This document shows positions 54,840 through 60,459 of a stretch of 60,459 nucleotides of DNA, one piece after another. The translations under genes and the position numbers were made by a program. Each line of letters opens with the position of its first letter. The stretch's first letter is position 1. This DNA is from Nemertoderma westbladi (taxonomy: Eukaryota > Xenacoelomorpha > Nemertodermatida > Nemertodermatidae). The stretch covers positions 1-60,459 of the forward strand of contig JAUCBJ010006862.1 in the NCBI GenBank assembly GCA_032718475.1, read 5' to 3'. The notes beneath the pieces are model-generated. The model worked only from the letters and a program-made list of their open reading frames with translations, did not search any database and was not told the DNA's origin.

Positions 54840-55144
54840 ATGTCTGAATTACTTATCACTTTGGTAAACGCAAGAAGTTTACCAATGCCATGTGTTGGTT
54901 TGGGAACCTACTGCATAAAGGGGGCTGATATAGCTAACCCAATACGGGACTCATTAAACGCCGGTTACAGACTCATTGACACCGCCGAAGGCTATAAAAA
55001 CGAATCGGAAATAGGAGCGGCATTGAAGGCCAACTACAAGCATCTCGGGTTGCAGCGTAAGGATCTGTTTATAACGAGTAAATTAGGTCCGAGTAACCAG
55101 GGATATATATCTGCTATACAATCCTATACGGAATCAGTTAGAAG
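54840..55144 (+). CDS. Aldo-keto reductase, exon 1
   Basis: First exon of an NADPH-dependent aldo-keto reductase that reduces aldehydes or ketones in the cytosol. Spliced with exon 2 it gives 288 aa. Seen: VGLGTYCIKG, then YRLIDTAEGYKNE carrying catalytic Asp47 and Tyr52, and FITSKLGP with Lys81. The exon ends inside an Arg codon (AG|G) at 55144. The start ATG at 54840 fits the family N-terminus. The substrate is unknown; the sequence resembles the short AKR group of glyoxal-reductase type more than vertebrate AKR1 enzymes. Confidence 0.88.
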
Positions 55145-55576
55145 GCAATAAGCTGATAAGCGGATTTATGCACACTGGTTGATATTCCGATATTATAGAA
55201 CTAGCAGACTAGGCCTACCGGTAATCACGGTAATCGGGTACTGCTACTGGTATTAGCGGTGCTTGGGCTGTTGGGGGCCAGTCTCCAAACTGCCAAAGGA
55301 CCTCCTGACTACTGGGTCACTGGCCCTGGCCCAAACATAATGCCAACAACAACAACCAAACAGCCACAGTAAGCCTACCAATCACAATCATCAAATAATA
55401 TAGTTTATAAATAAATTAAATATAACAACTTTTATTATTTGTTAATTATAATAACAAATATTATAATACACTAGTTACTTACAGTATTAGTTTTAACTAG
55501 CATACACACGGAAACCTAACATTGAATGAATATCTAAACTTCAGATCAGTGTGCATAAAACCGCGTTGAACCGTAG
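55145..55576 (+). other. GC-AG intron of the aldo-keto reductase (432 bp)
   Basis: The donor is AG followed by GCAATAAG, a GC-type 5' splice site. The acceptor is CCGTAG before GTTAGATTG. Joining these gives ESVRRLDCEYLDLYLIHWPG, exactly the family sequence. The nearest GT (55137) gives a frame with an immediate stop when joined to the same acceptor, so the GC donor is the only one I found that restores the protein. Confidence 0.75.
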
Positions 55577-56138
55577 GTTAGATTGTGAGTACCTGGATTT
55601 ATACTTGATACACTGGCCAGGCCAGTCTGGAGTAAAGTCTGGCGACCGACGGAACATAAACCCACGTAGGGAATCATGGAAAGCACTGGAAGAACTTTAT
55701 AAAACCGGGAGAGTCAAATCGATTGGAGTTTCCAATTACCTTATTCCTCATCTTACTGAGCTACTCGCTGAATGTGTCGTGAAACCGGCGGTAAACCAGG
55801 TGGAATACCATCCCTACCTAGTCCTCGACGAACTCAAGGATTACTGCAATAACAACGGTATTCACTTACAGAGTTACTCATCTTTAGGAAGAGGCGCACT
55901 ACTTACAGACACTCTGGTCTGTGAACTAGCAACCAAATACTCTAAGAGCCCCTCTCAGATTCTCCTGAGATGGTGTTTGCAGAAGGGCGTATCGGTTATA
56001 CCCAAATCCTCCCACAAGGAACACATCATCTCCAACTATAATCTGTTTAGTTTCTGTCTAACAGACAGCGATATACACCGTTTAGACGGACTAAATAAAT
56101 ACCAACGGTTTTGCTGGGATCCTTCCACTGTTATTTAA
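55577..56138 (+). CDS. Aldo-keto reductase, exon 2
   Basis: Continues in frame with LDCEYLDLYLIHWPG, giving catalytic His114 and completing the Asp-Tyr-Lys-His tetrad. Then WKALEELYKTGRVKSIGVSNY and KPAVNQVEYHPYL, both standard AKR blocks. The NADPH-binding VIPKSS segment lies about 35 residues before the end. The stop is TAA at 56136-56138. No AATAAA close by; one occurs about 315 bp downstream (near 56453). Confidence 0.9.
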
Positions 56139-56573
56139 TCATTTCCGATTAACATTAAGTATCGATGTTATATAATCGAACTCCTACAGTTCTGTTTGCA
56201 CTGCCACAGCAGCGAGATCAGTTACCATTCAGAGATTATTAAATATTATTGCGATTTCTGTAAGGAGTAAATTAATACAAGGATTCATTTGCGTATTTAA
56301 TGCGATAATCTTTATCGAACACAGTACAGGTTCCGTATTATTTGTTAATTATTTTTATATTAATAATGCGATTTTTTTAAATATAACCCATGGTCGGAGA
56401 ATTCGTAAACATTTAACTGTGTGTCATTCTATTATTACATATTAATATAATGCAATAAAATAATAAAATACAGCGTCATCGAGTTCTAAAAGTTACGTAT
56501 TTTATCGTTATAAAACATACAACTACGATTTAGCCGCAGGTATTACTGCCGATGAAAGATAAAGTTTGTCCCG
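56139..56573. other. Short intergenic region
   Basis: AT-rich; it contains AATAAA near 56453-56458 and TAATAAAA just after, which could serve as the aldo-keto reductase polyadenylation site. No gene was seen. Confidence 0.45.
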
Positions 56574-56930
56574 ATGTCGTTAACTAAACTGATAGTCCCA
56601 AGCGTAGTCTTTTTCGGAGGATTATCGGGTCTCTACTACTTTGTACATCAACAGAACACCGATGACGGGCTTGCTAAGAAACTTGAGCGTATGGAACGGA
56701 AGGGGGGTAAACAAGCGGCGGATATCCGACAAATGCGATGGCAAAGGGAGCAGTCGGAAGAACTGGAACGGATTGGGATGAAGCAAGACTTGACAGACCA
56801 GGATCGGAAAAGTATTCTTATAATGGATAAACTTAAAAATGAGATGAATCCCGATGTACCTATATGGCTTAGAACCAAAGATGGTACAAGTATACACGAT
56901 GGGAGCAACAGTAGATGCTCCATAATGTAA
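56574..56930 (+). CDS. Small single-pass membrane protein ending in a CaaX-like box
   Basis: 118 aa, family not recognised. Seen: an N-terminal hydrophobic segment at about 5-24 (LIVPSVVFFGGLSGLYYFVH), then a highly charged, probably helical middle (about 30-90, many Lys/Arg/Glu/Gln), then NPDVPIWLRTKDG and the C-terminal four residues Cys-Ser-Ile-Met. A terminal C-a-a-Met is a typical farnesylation signal, so the protein could be tethered at both ends; this is inference. The size and layout also resemble small mitochondrial inner-membrane assembly factors. The frame is intact with a good start, 436 bp after the aldo-keto reductase. Confidence 0.7.
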   Translation: MSLTKLIVPSVVFFGGLSGLYYFVHQQNTDDGLAKKLERMERKGGKQAADIRQMRWQREQSEELERIGMKQDLTDQDRKSILIMDKLKNEMNPDVPIWLRTKDGTSIHDGSNSRCSIM

Positions 56931-58252
56931 GATACTCAATAACTATTATTTAATTGTTCAGTTTTCTATAACATTAATTATGTTAAAATGAAATCCAACT
57001 ATAATAATGTAAATATTATATCGATTAGTCCAAATGGATTTCTCCTTTTGTTAAATGAGGATTAAAAATATTACAATAAATTAAATAGCAAAGAAACGTT
57101 CTAGGACACGGGGGGGGGGGGGGGGGTGGGACTATCGCATATCCAGTGCCAATCTATTTAATATCTCGTCTCAACCAATTATCAATTAAGGGAAAAGAGC
57201 AGGTTATAGTGGCGTGATATTGTAACCGAAGCAATAAACGAGTGTTAATAACACGTAATATTGCTTCTGCGTCAATTTTACATGGTGAGGGATCAATTTT
57301 AATAATTGAATAGATATAAAGGTAGATGAGAGGCGTATAATATTGTAGTAATAATTTATGGAGGAAGAGGTTTAAACACTAAGTGTATTTTTCAATTTTA
57401 CTTTTGGATACGTTTGGTCCCAAATGAACCCTTTTTAGTTCATTTGGGAGTCGGACGCACGACTGGTTTCCAAAATGGTGAGGCCTACGATTGTTTTTAG
57501 TGGATTTTGACCAAAATATATAGCCATTTCACAATAAAAAAACCTTAAAATTCTTAGAAATTGGGGTCTGCCTTTTATGGAGAAATTGTTAAAAAAACGA
57601 TAATTGTTCAATACTCCATTCTGAAGCTTTGTTCCTTAAAAGAAATATCTGTGGAAAATGTAAGGAAATATGAAACAGGGATAATCAAATTTAATTCTCG
57701 TCAATACATCACAAAACAACAACTAGGCCTCAATTACTAAATTAAATTAATTGTGTAATTATTGACGATGGATGACAGCTGATAGCTAAGCTAGTAGACG
57801 ATCTCCTGTAACCTATTAAAACGCTATCAACCATAGAAGTTTAAAATTTCATTTATAAAAATAGCCTTTTTCGGTCAAATCGCAATTTAGTCTCACTTGC
57901 AAATAGAACCATCGAAGACCTGTATCGCTGTATTATTTAAAGTGCAACTTTGCATTTTAATATTAATTCATTCATGTAACATTTATCAATACATAAATAA
58001 AATACTTAACATAATTAAATAAATAGAAACACAAAAATATACATCATATAAAAAAACCTAAAAATGTATATATTTACAAAACACGGCAAGGTTGCGAGAT
58101 AACAAAAAAAACAAATATACTGTAGTAAAAACAAAATAATTATAAAAATATTGCAAAAAAATAAAATTTCAGGGATATATTTATTTCTGCGAAATTTGGT
58201 GAAAGAAATTAAAAAGTAATTTGTATTTGTCACAATATTTAACAATCTCTAA
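56931..58252. other. Non-coding region between convergent genes
   Basis: It contains a 17-G run at 57110-57126 and one dispersed copy of the 68-bp-type motif (GAGCAGGTTATAG, then AAGCAATAAACG; about 57186-57240). No gene was seen. The 76-aa minus frame near its right end is AT-rich and not credible. Confidence 0.45.
58180..58185 (-). terminator. Polyadenylation signal AATAAA of the PR/SET gene
   Basis: AATAAA on the minus strand, about 68 bp after the stop codon of the two-PR/SET gene, the first such hexamer downstream. Confidence 0.5.
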
Positions 58253-59839
58253 TTAGTCTGTAAATAGCAAACCTTGACTAGGTGTATAGCTAGGGTTACT
58301 AGGGTCCCTCGTTGCTATGGACATTAGGTAAGTACGCAATATGACGTCATCCTTGAACTCTGGAATACCATCAATAATGTTGACAGCTTCCACGGCACTC
58401 ATAGTGTAGTTAAATCTATACGGAGCAAGTACAAAATCAACAGACACTGATCCTTCGGAAACTCCTGTCTGCGAGAAAAGCGATGGTAAATGCATTCTAT
58501 TCGGCAGTGGAAGAACGGCCGTCAAAGAAGTTGGCCGGTTCGGAACCCTAAACCTCAGGCGCTGGGCCTCGTGCATTCCATAGAATGTCAATAACTCCTG
58601 GCCCGCAAATATATCCCGGATAACCATCATATAGACCTTGGATTGTTTAATCAACACCGTCACCAAGTTTTGATCCTGCTGGAAATTCGCGGAATTAATA
58701 AACTGTGGCCAAGTAGAGAAACGAGAGTCGTCGCCACGAAAGAGCGCCTGGGTGCCGTTCCGTAAGGTGAGTTTAACGACGTAGACACCGTCGGCTGATA
58801 ACATGTTGAACGGGACGAGCTGACCACAACCCCTGAACACGGTACCCACAGGTAAGAAAGACAGGGCGAAAACCCCTAAACCAGCTCCTGGGATAGTCGA
58901 TTGCTTTAATTCGACGCTAGGTGGCATCGAGAGAACCATTCTATTGATCATTCCTGGTATGGTAGCTACATTACGCAATACTTTTAGTTGCGTTATATTC
59001 AATGGAGTTAGAAGTCTTTTAACACTAATGTATCGCTGTATGTACAATGCTGGTTTGGTTAACCTAGGCGATGCTTCTAACGTCTTAGTGATCAACTCAT
59101 ATCGATCAGAAAAACAATCGTCTGTTCTGTTTTTGGAACGGTTATCTTTCTCGCAGTTTCCTGTTACCGCATGAATTTGATCCAATGGAATACGGACTGT
59201 CAAAGGGGTACTTTTCGGGGAGGGTAAAATAAAGTACGGCCTTTCGGTAGTGTAACCCATACCGTACCAGGTAAGTAGCTCCTCGCCGCGGGATATATTA
59301 CGCGCTGAAAAGTAGTAAATATGTTCCTTGTATCCCGTTCCCAACATATTCTGTTCCTGTAGGTAGTTAGCGGCGTTCACATAGCGCGCCCAATTAGAAT
59401 TGGCCGACTCCTCAGCATAGAGTATTACATGGCTAGAACTATTGTCTAACTTTTTTATTTTCCAACTGTATGTATCGTTTAACGAATCAGACTTGTTGGT
59501 TGTTAGAAATATTCCTCCGTATTCTACGACGGTGTACGCAGGAATATCGCGTACTGCGAACGCTCCAAGACCGGCGCCAGGCAGACGGGATGCTCGCAAC
59601 TCAATCCAGCCGCTAGGGGGCGTTAATTTGGATCGGTTCGGTGTCCCCATGGCAACATCCGCGTCGGGTAGAAAGGAAAACGGGCCCAATATGGGATCTG
59701 AGTCAGGGTCTGCCGTCGAAGAAGGACTACCCAGAAAATCCTCGATTCTAGAATAAATCTGACTGGCTATTTTTGAGTCGTAAACGATAACCAGCAATGC
59801 AATTATTGATATGATAATAGCGATACCCGTACGGCCCAT
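58253..59839 (-). CDS. Membrane-anchored protein with two PR/SET domains
   Basis: 528 aa, one exon. Residues 5-20 are a hydrophobic signal-anchor or signal peptide right at the start. The first PR/SET domain is at about 77-205: ASRLPGAGLGAFAVRDIP, then NWARYVNAANYLQEQN (149-164) and ISRGEELLTWYGMGY (182-196), closely following the PRDM9-type pattern. The second is at about 308-430: STIPGAGLGVFAL, TWPQFINSANFQQDQN (376-391), and DIFAGQELLTFYGM (409-422). No C2H2 zinc fingers follow. About ten N-glycosylation sequons (for example Asn121, 133, 181, 237, 281, 361, 477) fit a secretory-pathway protein. PR/SET domains normally methylate histone lysines in the nucleus; an enzyme facing the lumen would be unusual. 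Whether it is catalytic is unknown. Confidence 0.8.
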   Translation of the reverse strand: MGRTGIAIIISIIALLVIVYDSKIASQIYSRIEDFLGSPSSTADPDSDPILGPFSFLPDADVAMGTPNRSKLTPPSGWIELRASRLPGAGLGAFAVRDIPAYTVVEYGGIFLTTNKSDSLNDTYSWKIKKLDNSSSHVILYAEESANSNWARYVNAANYLQEQNMLGTGYKEHIYYFSARNISRGEELLTWYGMGYTTERPYFILPSPKSTPLTVRIPLDQIHAVTGNCEKDNRSKNRTDDCFSDRYELITKTLEASPRLTKPALYIQRYISVKRLLTPLNITQLKVLRNVATIPGMINRMVLSMPPSVELKQSTIPGAGLGVFALSFLPVGTVFRGCGQLVPFNMLSADGVYVVKLTLRNGTQALFRGDDSRFSTWPQFINSANFQQDQNLVTVLIKQSKVYMMVIRDIFAGQELLTFYGMHEAQRLRFRVPNRPTSLTAVLPLPNRMHLPSLFSQTGVSEGSVSVDFVLAPYRFNYTMSAVEAVNIIDGIPEFKDDVILRTYLMSIATRDPSNPSYTPSQGLLFTD

Positions 59840-60459
59840 GATTATTAAGTCACATTAATAAATTATAAAATTAAATTTCCTATAAAATGAATTCCAAAAA
59901 CTAAATTAACGAGGCTGTAAACATAAATTTACAAGCAATTATTATTTAATTGGTGGTGAAGTTAAGTGTCACTTTATGTAACATCGTAACGAACGTACCA
60001 CGAGTAATGGAATAATATAAATTGTGTTCCACGCAATTGAGAACTTAAATTCATAAATTTGTCAAAAATTGAAATATTAAAAAAAATAAACTGTTACTTG
60101 AAAGTCACAATAAACTGGGAGAGTTTGGACATATTTGATAACCCTTGATACAGGATACCTGCTTTTTGTAAGATTTACTGGGCGTGTATTTAGTATTTAC
60201 CATAAAATTGCAGTAAAATGGATTCCAACAAAATATTCCAACATCATTATTGGATACCATATAAAGGTTTCAGTCGCAGACAAAACAAATACCTACCGAG
60301 ATAACCTTTTGGAGTTGAGACCATAACACTAGATCATTTAATTATTTATCTTTCACACAAGTTTACCAATTTAGCGGTTCAATTTAAAAACTAATTCGGT
60401 TAATTATTCAATTTACTCAATTTAGGTACTGAGAATAATTAATTATACAGTAGTAGTTC
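59840..60459. other. Upstream flank of the PR/SET gene
   Basis: AT-rich, no gene recognised. It should contain the PR/SET gene promoter (minus strand). The 63-aa plus frame at 60135-60326 has no recognisable content. Confidence 0.45.

Noticed and set aside
55551-55576. ATG at 55551 as the start of a separate short aldo-keto reductase gene
   Set aside because: The residues before RLDCEYL do not fit the family, while joining to exon 1 through the GC donor gives the exact AKR sequence.

Overview
This window looks like nuclear DNA of an invertebrate animal. Its genes are metazoan: a PAQR3-type seven-transmembrane receptor, alpha-tubulin acetyltransferase, a Grb2-type SH3-SH2-SH3 adaptor, an MGAT4-type glycosyltransferase, C1D, mitochondrial ribosomal protein L36, an aldo-keto reductase and a PR/SET protein. 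It is AT-rich outside genes and rich in non-LTR retrotransposon debris, minisatellites and long G or C homopolymers. Most recognisable genes are a single uninterrupted reading frame; only the PAQR gene and the aldo-keto reductase show introns. The species cannot be named from the sequence. An intron-poor marine invertebrate (for example a tunicate) is a guess.

Left half (about 1-29,800): this is mainly one gene on the minus strand, a PAQR3-like receptor. Three coding exons are visible at 29585-29747, 3505-3657 and 2702-2944. They join in phase with recognisable splice sites; the N-terminal exon(s) were not found and the C-terminal exon(s) lie off the left edge. The intron between the first two is about 26 kb. 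Most of it is an AT-rich satellite of roughly 590 units of about 33 bp (3646-17238 and 20754-26398). Read on the gene's strand, each unit is a copy of the gene's own 3' splice site: the last 21 or so intronic bases ending TTTACAG plus the first 12 exon bases GTTTGTATGATA. The array runs seamlessly into the real exon. The next exon's acceptor is also tandemly duplicated (66 bp, in frame). A GC-rich 3.5-kb retrotransposon with YADD reverse transcriptase and restriction-like endonuclease features (17257-20753) split the array. An empty paralogue of the insertion site survives at about 23580-24180 and defines an apparent 18-bp target duplication. Fragments of an RTE-like retrotransposon family lie on both sides of the array.

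Right half (about 29,800-60,459): intronless genes are separated by repeats. They are ATAT1 (minus, with a 25-copy heptad repeat), a Grb2-like adaptor (plus), an MGAT4-like enzyme that lacks the family's EDD motif (plus), and a tight minus-strand trio MRPL36 / unknown 263-aa protein / C1D with spacers of only 101 and 49 bp. Then come an aldo-keto reductase with a single GC-AG intron (plus), a small membrane protein ending in a CaaX-like box (plus), and a membrane-anchored protein with two PR/SET domains (minus). Between them are minisatellites with 37-, 65- and 68-bp units, a 2-kb TIR element, a 288-bp MITE containing a 41-bp perfect palindrome, degraded RTE and CR1/L2-like fragments, and one tRNA-like sequence.

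The genes do not form one pathway. The main candidate for something undescribed is the self-derived splice-acceptor satellite in the PAQR intron, together with the parallel acceptor duplication at the following exon.
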